Below, piece after piece: positions 51,209-59,394 of a stretch of DNA of 64,000 nucleotides. A program made the position numbers and the translations under genes. Position 1 is the first letter of the stretch, and every line of letters starts with the position of its first letter. Location: NCBI RefSeq assembly GCF_963664075.1, contig NZ_OY760916.1:3803001-3867000 (forward strand). Direction: 5' to 3'. A model generated the notes under the pieces. The model ran no database searches. It worked only from the letters and a program-made list of their open reading frames with translations, and was not told where the DNA came from. Origin of the DNA: an uncultured Desulfobulbus sp. Lineage in GTDB: Bacteria; Desulfobacterota; Desulfobulbia; Desulfobulbales; Desulfobulbaceae.

Positions 51209-52387
51209 ATGAGCGAAGAAACTCGATTGAAAAACACCGGGCTGCGCGGTGTCACCGTGGCCGATTCTGCGATCAGCTTCATTGACGGTGAAAAAGGCGT
51301 ACTCATTTACCGGGGCTATCGCATAGAAGATCTGGCCGATCGTTCCTCGTTTATGGAGACCGCCTTTCTCCTCTTGTTCGGCACCCTTCCCTCAAGCGAA
51401 CAGTTGGCAGGATTCACCCAGGAGATAAAAGATAATCGCAAGGTACCGGAATTCATTCTTGAGAACATGCACCACTGGCCCAAAGATGCCCGGCCCATGG
51501 ATGTGTTGCAGGCTACGGTACCCATGCTGGCCATGACCGATACAAAAAGCGATGTCGTGGATCGTGAACTCTGCCTCAAACGCGCGATCAGTCTTGTTGC
51601 AAAGCTCCCTACCCTGGTGGCTGCCTGGCACCGAATCCGTAACAACCAGCCTCTCATGGAGCCGGATCCAGCACTTGACCATGCCGCTAACTTTCTCTGG
51701 ATGCTGCATGGCGAAAAGCCAACCGAGGCAACTGCCCGAGACCTTGATGTCTGCCTGGTTCTCCATGCCGACCACACCTTCAACGCCTCCACCTTTGCCG
51801 CCCGTGAAGTGGTCTCCACCCGGGCCACCATCTACTCAGGCGTTGCCGCCGGGCTTGGGGCTCTCTCTGGTAGCCTGCATGGTGGGGCCAATGCCAAGGT
51901 TATGGAAATGCTCTTAAAGCTGGAGAATGAACCCGATGTGGAAGGCTGGGTGAAACAACAACTCAGTGAAGGGGACCGCATCATGGGCATGGGCCATGCC
52001 ATTTACAAAACTGGCGATCCCCGGGCAGCCTATCTCAAAAAGATGGGCCAACGCCTTGGCGAGGAAACCGGTGGCAAATGGGCCTCGATCTCCAAACGCA
52101 TAGAGGAAACTGCCCTGGCCATCTTTGCCGAACGCGGCAAAACGACCATTTTACCCAACGTCGATTTCAACTCCGCCCCGGTCTACTACCTTATGGGAAT
52201 CCCCTCCGACCTGATGACCCCGGTCTTTGCAATTTCACGGGTCTCTGGATGGTGCGCTCATATTGTTGAAGAACTCTTTGCCGATGCCCAGGGTAAACCC
52301 GCTCTCTACCGGCCCAAAGCCGAATATGTGGGTGAGTATTGCGGCCTCATGGGCTGTGAGTATTCCCCCATGGATAAGCGGAAGTAA
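51209..52387 (+). CDS. gltA: Citrate synthase
   Basis: A 392-residue enzyme that joins oxaloacetate and acetyl-CoA at the entry to the TCA cycle. Active-site parts are LVLHADHTFNASTFAARE, SGSLHGGANAKVMEML (catalytic His), GMGHAIYKTGDPRAAYLKKM (second catalytic His), and NVDFNSAPVYYLMGIP (catalytic Asp). The length fits the short bacterial type rather than the 430-residue proteobacterial hexamer. GGAGG-type ribosome site upstream, and a strong terminator at 52462-52510. With the acnB end at 63467 it marks an oxidative TCA branch. Confidence 0.95.
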   Translation: MSEETRLKNTGLRGVTVADSAISFIDGEKGVLIYRGYRIEDLADRSSFMETAFLLLFGTLPSSEQLAGFTQEIKDNRKVPEFILENMHHWPKDARPMDVLQATVPMLAMTDTKSDVVDRELCLKRAISLVAKLPTLVAAWHRIRNNQPLMEPDPALDHAANFLWMLHGEKPTEATARDLDVCLVLHADHTFNASTFAAREVVSTRATIYSGVAAGLGALSGSLHGGANAKVMEMLLKLENEPDVEGWVKQQLSEGDRIMGMGHAIYKTGDPRAAYLKKMGQRLGEETGGKWASISKRIEETALAIFAERGKTTILPNVDFNSAPVYYLMGIPSDLMTPVFAISRVSGWCAHIVEELFADAQGKPALYRPKAEYVGEYCGLMGCEYSPMDKRK

Positions 52388-52416
52388 GTCGGTGACAACA
52401 GGAAGCCGCTGAATGC

Positions 52417-52812
52417 TCACAGATTCAGGCGAGGCACCTGTTGTGGAGGATACACAAAAACAAAAAAAGCTCTCCTGGGGATGGATGACATCTCAGGGAG
52501 AGCTTTTTTTGTTTTTTGATGACCACTGATCCGGGCGGTGAGTTTTGGTCTCGCCGGATTCAAATCATATAGCCCGGGGTAGTCGTCACAGCGACACGGC
52601 TGCCCTTTTTTTGGGCACGCAAAAAAAGAATGCCCCTCCGGCAAGGAGACCGGAAGATCAGATACCTCCTCCACATCTGCTGCAAACGATGGAGGTAAAA
52701 GACTAGCGCGCCTCTTCTTCTCTCCGAGAATGTCGCGGGCATAGCCAGCTCCTTGTATTCGAGACGTAGGAAAATCTGTTCTAAATTCTGAAGCCGGTAA
52801 ATACGTCGCCAT
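52417..52812 (-). CDS. Small protein coupled to the HD-GYP gene
   Basis: A 131-residue frame whose ATG (52812-52810) overlaps the stop of the HD-GYP gene as TGATG, which favours real, coupled translation. Residues 1-100 look plausible, with three Cys (FFACPKKGQPCRCDDYPG). The last 25 residues are read through the citrate synthase terminator, so the true end could differ. No family is recognised. Confidence 0.4.
   Translation of the reverse strand: MATYLPASEFRTDFPTSRIQGAGYARDILGEKKRRASLLPPSFAADVEEVSDLPVSLPEGHSFFACPKKGQPCRCDDYPGLYDLNPARPKLTARISGHQKTKKALPEMSSIPRRAFFVFVYPPQQVPRLNL
52462..52510. terminator. Bidirectional terminator after citrate synthase
   Basis: AAAAAAAGCTCTCC (52462-52475) pairs with GGAGAGCTTTTTTT (52497-52510), giving T runs on both strands. 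It lies 75 bp after the stop of gltA. Confidence 0.85.
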
Positions 52813-54533
52813 CACCAGGCAACCACACTCAAATCCACCTTTTTCTCCGCAATAAGCCGCAGGCAGGCATCCACACTCTCGGCGTGGTAGAATACACCAC
52901 GGCCGGAACGAATCTCTTCAAGCGCTGTATCCATCCCCAGAGATGGCCTGTAGGGTCGATGGGAACTCATGGCCTCGACCACATCGGCCACCGTGAGGAT
53001 TTTGGCCTCAAGCAGGATGTCCTTATCCGTGAGGCCACGCGGATAACCTGAGCCATCGAGATGCTCATGGTGCTGATAGACCACCTCTGCCACAGGCCAG
53101 GGAAAGGGAATATCTTTGAGGATTTCATAGCCGACCTCAGTATGGCATTTAATGATGGCTCGCTCTTGGGCTGAAAGTCGAGCGGGTTTGGCCAGATATT
53201 CCGACGGCAGGGAAATCTTACCTATATCATGCAGCAGGGCCGCAAAATGCAGGCCTTCAATCTGTTTCTCCGGCAACCCCAGTTCACGGGCAATACCACA
53301 GGCCAACAGATCCACCCGAAGCTGGTGTCCTGCGGTATAGGGATCGCGCTTTTCAGCCGCCAGGGCCAGGGATTTGACGGTCTCTTCCAGGCTGGTATGC
53401 AGTTCATCGCGACTCTTTTCCAAAGCCTTGATCGCCTCCTTACGATCGGTGATATCTCGGGCAATCCCCCGATACCCAACAAATTTTTTCTGGTCATTAA
53501 AGACCGGCACTCCGTTTTTCTCGATCACAACCACACGCCCATCTGAGGTCTGGCAAACAGTTTCAAAACTCTTAAACGGCTTATGTGAATCTATCAGCTT
53601 TTGGAAAAGACGGCTGGTTCGCTCAACCTCCTTAACTGTGACCAGATCTTCCAGGTGTTTGCCAATGATCTCTTCAGCCTCAAAACCGAGTAAATCTTTA
53701 ACCTTGGGACTGCAGTAGGTATAGATTCCATCCTGATCAATTTCCCAGATCCAGTCACTGGTGGTTTCAACCAGCGAGCGAAAACGGGCGTTGCTCTCCT
53801 CAAGGGCGGTTAAAAGCCGCTCCCGCTCCTCCCAGATGATACGTCGCACACGATCGGCAAGCACGGTATGGCGAATGATATAAAAGGCGAGGAAGGCGTT
53901 GATTAAAAGAATTACCGAGGCAATGGCATTGAGCTGTTTGGCCATGACCCCAATCTCGACGTTGACATCTTCAATATACAGGCCGGTACCAATCACCCAG
54001 CCCCAGGGGGTGAACCCTTTGACATAGGATATTTTAGGTACGATTTTTTGGGGGTCATCCTGCCACTGAAAAAGGTATTCTACATATCCGGCTCCCTGCT
54101 CCTTAACTACCCGGACAAACTCCGCCAGCAGGTTCTTTCCGGTGGGGTAGCGGAGATCCGGGACGATCTCTCCCCGCAGATCTGGACGATAGGGGTGAAT
54201 GACAATCAACCCCTGCATGTCGTTGACCCAAAAGTAATCTTTGTTACCGGGACCATAACGGAGTGAGGCAATAATTCGCAGGGCTTCTGTTTTAGCCTTG
54301 GTCTCGGTAATTTCCCCAGCCTGGGCCATCTGCTCATAGGTGGTGACCAAGTCATAAACAATCTCCACCATTTCACGCAGCATATCCCGCTTCTTGGCAA
54401 GTAAATTTTCCTTGAATGAAGGGAGGATAATAACAAACGTGGCGGTGACAAAGAGGAGGATAGTCAGCAGGGCCGGCAGGGCGATCCTGATGGAGATGGC
54501 GTGGGCGTATTTACGTTTTTTTTCCTTCTCCAC
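52812..54533 (-). CDS. Cache-PAS-HD-GYP protein (c-di-GMP phosphodiesterase candidate)
   Basis: A 573-residue membrane signalling protein. A membrane helix lies at about 16-38. A single-Cache sensor at about 45-190 has YGPGNKDYFWVNDMQGLIVI, HPYRPDLRG and PWGWVIGTGLYIEDV; this type faces the periplasm and binds small organic acids. A second helix is near 205-222, then a PAS domain (about 245-365), then an HD-GYP domain (about 385-573) with HDIGK and HHEHLDGSGYPRGL. The metal and GYP residues are complete, so it should break down cyclic di-GMP. It is divergent from the cobalamin riboswitch. Confidence 0.9.
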   Translation of the reverse strand: MEKEKKRKYAHAISIRIALPALLTILLFVTATFVIILPSFKENLLAKKRDMLREMVEIVYDLVTTYEQMAQAGEITETKAKTEALRIIASLRYGPGNKDYFWVNDMQGLIVIHPYRPDLRGEIVPDLRYPTGKNLLAEFVRVVKEQGAGYVEYLFQWQDDPQKIVPKISYVKGFTPWGWVIGTGLYIEDVNVEIGVMAKQLNAIASVILLINAFLAFYIIRHTVLADRVRRIIWEERERLLTALEESNARFRSLVETTSDWIWEIDQDGIYTYCSPKVKDLLGFEAEEIIGKHLEDLVTVKEVERTSRLFQKLIDSHKPFKSFETVCQTSDGRVVVIEKNGVPVFNDQKKFVGYRGIARDITDRKEAIKALEKSRDELHTSLEETVKSLALAAEKRDPYTAGHQLRVDLLACGIARELGLPEKQIEGLHFAALLHDIGKISLPSEYLAKPARLSAQERAIIKCHTEVGYEILKDIPFPWPVAEVVYQHHEHLDGSGYPRGLTDKDILLEAKILTVADVVEAMSSHRPYRPSLGMDTALEEIRSGRGVFYHAESVDACLRLIAEKKVDLSVVAW

Positions 54534-54884
54534 AAAGACTCCGCTCGCTGTAAAATGTGGGACAACGGTGCAGTGTAGTTCTTTCTGAATCGGTGCTGCA
54601 GACTCTTATTTCACCTTAACTGCTTGGCAGTTGATGAGCAAGAGCTCTTGCAGATAATCCTCCGCTGGAACCACTGAAATAGCACTGATTTTTCATCTGC
54701 AGCCGCTCCCTACACAACTTGAGAAATAACAACCACCACCTGTCTTTTCTCTCAAGACACATTGACACGCAAGCGTTGCAACAGGTTGTTTTTTCGCTTG
54801 ACTTTCCTTCAACAATCCGGTTTCTATGTAATTATTCGTTGCTTCCATTACGGGTAAGACCATGTGAAAAGCAACAAATACCTA
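54534..54884. other. Divergent promoter region before the riboswitch
   Basis: Starts of the leftward HD-GYP gene and the rightward riboswitch transcript lie back to back. TTGACT at 54798-54803 with an AT-rich TATGTA at 54825-54830 might be part of the riboswitch promoter, but the spacing is long. I see no gene. Confidence 0.3.
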
Positions 54885-55045
54885 CATTTCAGGTTCCTTA
54901 CAAAGGATGAAAAGGGAACTCCGTGAAATTCGGAGACGGGCCCGCCGCTGTAACCGGGGACAAAGACCACAAAAACGTCACTGACAGACTGTTGGGAAGA
55001 CGTGGCCAGCGAATGAACCGGAAGTCAGAATACCTGCCTGAAATG
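54885..55045 (+). ncRNA. Cobalamin riboswitch
   Basis: The closing stem pairs CATTTCAGG (54885-54893) with CCTGAAATG (55037-55045). The core GGGAACTCCGTG, then CGGAGACGGGCCCGCCGCTG and TAACC, matches the conserved cobalamin aptamer, and the B12 box appears as GAAGTCAGAATACCTGCC near 55021-55038. It should sense adenosylcobalamin and act through the terminator 58 nt further on. Confidence 0.93.
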
Positions 55046-55102
55046 CAACTACCGCTCTCCGCGGATCTGGGAGCAGGTAACGATACGTGGATAAACCAGG
55101 GC

Positions 55103-55144
55103 ATCCCCGGATCATAGCATGACATGATCCGGGGATTTTTTTTT
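55103..55144 (+). terminator. Terminator of the cobalamin riboswitch
   Basis: ATCCCCGGATCAT (55103-55115) pairs perfectly with ATGATCCGGGGAT (55124-55136) and is followed by a run of T to 55144. It is the expected off-switch of the riboswitch. Confidence 0.88.
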
Positions 55145-55667
55145 ATTCCAAGCCACTTTTTTTAAGTGCCCCGGATCAAAGCAAAGGGATGGCGGCGCAT
55201 GCAATACGCTCGATTCCCCAGGAAGAACAGCCCCTGCACCTGCAGGGAGCCGGAGCAGCTCTCGCAGCTCCAGGATCTTTTTGCCATGTCCGGGCTCGTG
55301 GCGGTAATACCGTTTGCCGGCGATATTACCGCCCCAGGCCTTCCCCCCTTCTGAAACTGCATTTCTTCGATACCACTCTCCCAAGAGAAGGCGACCCTTT
55401 TTTCTTTTCGAAAAAAAAGAGGACAACACCTCACGGTGCCTTTGTCCATTTTTCCATCCAACTCGCAGCTCCTTACCGAGTACGCTCCTGCAAGGAGAAA
55501 TGGAGAAAAAGAGGTGAATAGCAATTCAATAATTGCCTTATTTTCAGCATTTTTCTTTTTGATACAATCTTGGATTAATCGAATAACTCCTTGAATTTCA
55601 ACAATGAGACCGCAATAATACAAACAAATCTGCTGACTCACCTACCCCCACCTCGTTAAGGAGGAGC
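55145..55667. other. 523-bp stretch with no clear gene after the riboswitch
   Basis: Short plus-strand frames (for example 55166-55354 and 55189-55521) have no good ribosome site and no known cobalamin gene motif. They may be leftovers of a lost gene. An imperfect hairpin-rich part lies at about 55205-55285. The only solid gene downstream is prkA1. Confidence 0.5.
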
Positions 55668-55670
55668 ATG

Positions 55671-57731
55671 ATGACCGACCCCAAGACCACTACGCTTAGT
55701 CACCACATTCAGGCTGTCAAAAAAGGTGAGCGTGTTTTTGAAAACGCCTTTCAAAGCGTCAGCCGAATGATTTTGGAAAAGGACATCAACAAGGTCACGG
55801 TCAACGGCAAAACCACCTTCGATTTCACCATCTTTCGAGAGGGCAAAAAGCATATCATCGGCATGTACGATGAGATCAACTCCTTTGTCTCCTTTGTTAA
55901 GGACGCCTCCCAGGGTGGCTCCTCCAAGGAGATGGCTTTTGTCCTTGTTGGCGAGCCGGGAAACGGGAAGACCTTTTTGGTGGAATACCTCTGTAACCTC
56001 TACCGCAATTTTCTTGCCCAACCCAAAAACCGCAAATATACCATTCGCTTTAAAGGCCTGGATCAGATAGGAACCTACGGCGCTATCAAAACCATCGAAT
56101 CGCAGACCTATGAAGATCCCATGGTATTGGCGCTGAACCTCTTTGAGACCAAGGAGGAGTCCCTGCAGTACCTGGCCAAAAAGTTCAAAGTCGATGATGC
56201 CATGGCGGAAGAATGGATGGAAAACTACCGCCCTCTTGGTGCCTGCTCTGCCTATATCTGGAACGATTTGCGTGAATTGGCCGGCGGTAAGATTGAGGAT
56301 ATGCTCAAAAACATCGAGATCGCCCCGGTTCCGCTGGTGGAAAGCCTGGGTACGGTCACGGGTAAGTATCCGGCCAAAGACAAGATTACCAGTTCTGCCG
56401 TCGACCTTTTGGGAGAAGAGTCGATTCAGCGCCTGCTCCACATCACAGACACCAACAACCCCTATCGGTTCGATCTCAGGCGTGGAGCTTTGGCTCGTGT
56501 AGCGGGCGGCGGTATCCACTTCAGCGATGAGATCTATAAAAACAAAAAAGATCTGGTGCAGGTCTATCTAGGTATTATTCAGAACCGGACCATCGAGATC
56601 GATGGCTACCGTTGGCCCATTGACAGTCTGATCATTGCCACCAGTAACAACTCCGAGTTCAACCGCTTTCTGGCGGAGAAGGAAGAGGCTCCGATCATCG
56701 ACCGGTGCCGTATCTGTTATGTCTCCCATAATACCGACTATAAACAGCAGTTCGACCTGACCGCCTATGCCATTGGCAATGAGTCTAAGACCACGCTCAC
56801 CGGCAATGCCATGCACCAGGACCCCAACCTCAACTACGCTGCCTCGGTGGGCGTGGTGCTGACCCGTCTGCCCCGCTCTGAAAAGCTGACCCCGGTGGAG
56901 ACCATGAAGCTGGCAGCGGGTGAGGTGGCTGGAGAGAAGAGCCTCAAAACTCTCTCAGAGGTGATCGACACCCTCAACCAGGAGCATGACATCACCAAAC
57001 GCTTTGGCCAAAAGGGCCTTGGTCAGCGAAATCTGGGCCGCACTATTCAGCTGATGCTGGAGAGTTCCGAGACCAACGAGGGCAAGTGCATGTTTGCCTA
57101 TGATGTCTTCACCGCCCTGGAACGAGTCATCCTTGACTATGTTTCCGAGGCTGGCGACCGGGCCAAATTCCTGGATGATCTCAAGATTGCGAGGGGACTC
57201 TACCGCGAGCGGATTATGACGGAGATGTTCAACGCCTATATGGATGAACCGCTGGCGATCCGCAAAGACGTACTCAACTACGTCAATATGATCATTGGTA
57301 TCGATGCGGAAAATCTCGGTGTTGATCGCATGTGGAAATATAAAAATCCGCAGACCGGCGAGCTGGTGGCCCTGAAAATCGATGAGCGCTATATCGACTC
57401 GGTGGAGGCCTGCCTGGGCTTGAAAGTACGGGAACAGAAAGACTCTTTCCGGACCTCCATCCGCAAGATCTATGGGCAGAAGATCTCGCTCGATCCGGAC
57501 TACGACTTCATGGATAACCTGGAGCTGGTCAAGGCAGTGACCGATGTCCGCCTGAAATCAGATATCGCCGGCGCCGGCAGTCTGATCGGAGCCCTGGCCA
57601 ACCGAACCAACGAGGAGAATCAAAAGCTCTACGATCGTATGGTCGACACCATGCTCAATAAACTGGGCTACTGTGTGACCTGTGCGCAGAAAACCATTGA
57701 GTACTTTTGTACTCAGGTGGATGAGAACTAG
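55671..57731 (+). CDS. prkA: PrkA-family serine protein kinase, first copy
   Basis: A 686-residue AAA+ and kinase-like protein like E. coli YeaG. I start at the second of two ATGs because GGAGG lies 6 nt before it. The AAA+ domain has Walker A GEPGNGKT (about 94-101), HFSDEIYKNKKDLVQVYLGI as the Walker B region, and IATSNNSEFNRFLAEKEEAP. The C-terminal part resembles a cAMP-dependent-kinase-like fold (RDAN-type helices around KDVLNYVNMIIGIDAENLGV). PrkA proteins act in starvation and spore responses together with DUF444 and SpoVR partners, all present here. Confidence 0.92.
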   Translation: MTDPKTTTLSHHIQAVKKGERVFENAFQSVSRMILEKDINKVTVNGKTTFDFTIFREGKKHIIGMYDEINSFVSFVKDASQGGSSKEMAFVLVGEPGNGKTFLVEYLCNLYRNFLAQPKNRKYTIRFKGLDQIGTYGAIKTIESQTYEDPMVLALNLFETKEESLQYLAKKFKVDDAMAEEWMENYRPLGACSAYIWNDLRELAGGKIEDMLKNIEIAPVPLVESLGTVTGKYPAKDKITSSAVDLLGEESIQRLLHITDTNNPYRFDLRRGALARVAGGGIHFSDEIYKNKKDLVQVYLGIIQNRTIEIDGYRWPIDSLIIATSNNSEFNRFLAEKEEAPIIDRCRICYVSHNTDYKQQFDLTAYAIGNESKTTLTGNAMHQDPNLNYAASVGVVLTRLPRSEKLTPVETMKLAAGEVAGEKSLKTLSEVIDTLNQEHDITKRFGQKGLGQRNLGRTIQLMLESSETNEGKCMFAYDVFTALERVILDYVSEAGDRAKFLDDLKIARGLYRERIMTEMFNAYMDEPLAIRKDVLNYVNMIIGIDAENLGVDRMWKYKNPQTGELVALKIDERYIDSVEACLGLKVREQKDSFRTSIRKIYGQKISLDPDYDFMDNLELVKAVTDVRLKSDIAGAGSLIGALANRTNEENQKLYDRMVDTMLNKLGYCVTCAQKTIEYFCTQVDEN

Positions 57732-57771
57732 TGCCCATCCACAAACGGTTGTATTGTTTAAGCACTATCAA

Positions 57772-57927
57772 GGTAAGCGATCAGGGGGCACCCTGAAAGA
57801 ACTCGTATCATCAAAACTGTAAGCGGTTGCGGGGTGCCTTCGAAACTAGGAATCGGCCTGTGCAGCGTACACCTGTACGTAAGCAGGCCGATAACACCGC
57901 AGATTCGGTGCCCCGTGATCGCTTACC
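57772..57927 (+). other. Large RNA-like structure between prkA1 and the DUF444 gene
   Basis: Two 21-nt arms (57772-57792 beginning GGTAAGCGATCA, and 57907-57927 ending TGATCGCTTACC) pair with one mismatch. Inside, ATCGGCCTG (57852-57860) pairs with CAGGCCGAT (57884-57892), and within that CGTAC (57866-57870) pairs with GTACG (57875-57879) around the loop ACCT. There is no T run. It fills almost all of the 237-bp gap, so it may set mRNA stability or unequal expression of the two genes. Confidence 0.6.
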
Positions 57928-57968
57928 GATCAAGACCTCCAAATAGCTCGTATGAGCGCGGAGCAATG

Positions 57969-59363
57969 ATGAAAAAGTTGCGACAACTCTATAAACAGCT
58001 AGAAGCCAAGGGGCTTTCTGAAGAGCAACGCCGGGTCATTGAACACGAGATGGCGCTGGCGGAGCTTACCGGTGCCCCGCATCAGGTGCATGCACGATAC
58101 CCCTCCAGCCCCTATGCCCGCTCACTCTACAGCTACGCTGATGCTGAGATGCTCGGGCAGACCATGCCCTCGCCGCTGATGTCCATGGTGGCGGCCCAAT
58201 CATTGGATCATCTGCTCCAACGGGATCTGCAACGGGAAAAAGACGGTTTTCCTCGCAAGATTCGCGTGGGCAAACTGGTCAAGCCCGGTCGTGACGGCGA
58301 CGACAAGGTCGTCGTCATTCCCACCACGGTTGAAGAAAAGCTGATCCACGATAAGATCAACGAAGAAGAAGAGGGAGAAGGCGGCGAAGGCCAGGAGCAG
58401 GGCGAAGGTGGTGCCGGTGAAGGCGAAGAGGGTGAAGTCATTGGCGAGCAGCCGGTTCGTGAAGAGCAGGGCGGAGGAGGAACAGGCCCCGGGCAAGGAA
58501 AGGGAGGAGCCCACGAGTTGGAATCCACGGTCTATGATCTTGGCCGGGTACTCACCGAGCAGTTTGCTCTGCCCAACCTGCGGGATAAGGGGAAAAAGCG
58601 TTCACTCACCCGTTATGCCTATGACCTGACGGATAAGAACCGCGGATTTGGCCAGATACTGGATAAAAAAGCCACCTTGAAACAGGTCCTCCAAACCAAT
58701 ATCGCTCTGGGCAGAATTCAACCCGGCGCACTGCCGGATCCTCTCTCCCTGATGGTTACTCCCAAGGACCGGGTCTTCCGCATACTCTCCAAGGAACTCG
58801 ATTACGAGGCCCAGGCCGTGGTCTTTTTTGTCCGCGACTACTCCGGCTCCATGGCGGGAAAACCCACCGAAATCGTGGTCAACCAGCACGTACTCATCTA
58901 CGCCTGGCTCACCTACCAGTACCAGAACCAGGTGGAGACCCGTTTTATTCTCCACGACACCGAAGCCCGTGAGGTGGAAAACTTTCAGCATTATTACCAG
59001 ATGCAGGTCGCAGGCGGGACCCAGGTCAGCTCTGCCTACCAGCTGGTCAATAAAATTGTGGAAGAAGAGGAACTGGACCGCGATTATTCGATCTATATCT
59101 TCCATGGTACCGATGGTGACGACTGGGACACCTACGGCGAAGAATCCCTACCCGAACTCGAAAAAATGATGAACTATGCCAGCCGCATTGGTGTGACCAT
59201 CGCCGAGAATGGACTGGATGGCAGCCGTCGAACCGAGGTGGAAAAATACCTGACCAAGTCCGGACTCCTGGAGTCCAAGAAAGACCTGCTGCGCATGGAT
59301 GTTATGTCCAAGGACAGCAATGAGGCTCGGCTTATTGAAGGTATCAAATATCTAATATCGTAA
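57969..59363 (+). CDS. yeaH: DUF444 / YeaH-like protein
   Basis: A 464-residue protein; ATG 57969 has GGAG 5 nt upstream, better spaced than ATG 57966. Residues about 120-180 are an extreme low-complexity run of Glu and Gly (EEEEGEGGEGQEQGEGG). After it comes a von Willebrand A-like domain with VVFFVRDYSGSMAG (metal site DxSxS) and FILHDTEAREVENFQHYYQM. The family is always found with PrkA and often SpoVR and is thought to be a partner or target of the kinase. The order prkA, yeaH, spoVR is the standard one. Confidence 0.88.
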   Translation: MKKLRQLYKQLEAKGLSEEQRRVIEHEMALAELTGAPHQVHARYPSSPYARSLYSYADAEMLGQTMPSPLMSMVAAQSLDHLLQRDLQREKDGFPRKIRVGKLVKPGRDGDDKVVVIPTTVEEKLIHDKINEEEEGEGGEGQEQGEGGAGEGEEGEVIGEQPVREEQGGGGTGPGQGKGGAHELESTVYDLGRVLTEQFALPNLRDKGKKRSLTRYAYDLTDKNRGFGQILDKKATLKQVLQTNIALGRIQPGALPDPLSLMVTPKDRVFRILSKELDYEAQAVVFFVRDYSGSMAGKPTEIVVNQHVLIYAWLTYQYQNQVETRFILHDTEAREVENFQHYYQMQVAGGTQVSSAYQLVNKIVEEEELDRDYSIYIFHGTDGDDWDTYGEESLPELEKMMNYASRIGVTIAENGLDGSRRTEVEKYLTKSGLLESKKDLLRMDVMSKDSNEARLIEGIKYLIS

Positions 59364-59394
59364 CAGGGGCAGACCTCCTGACAGATGGTGGACT

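Noticed and set aside
55162..55641. 159-codon minus-strand frame after the riboswitch
   Set aside because: No ribosome site, odd composition and no family motif.
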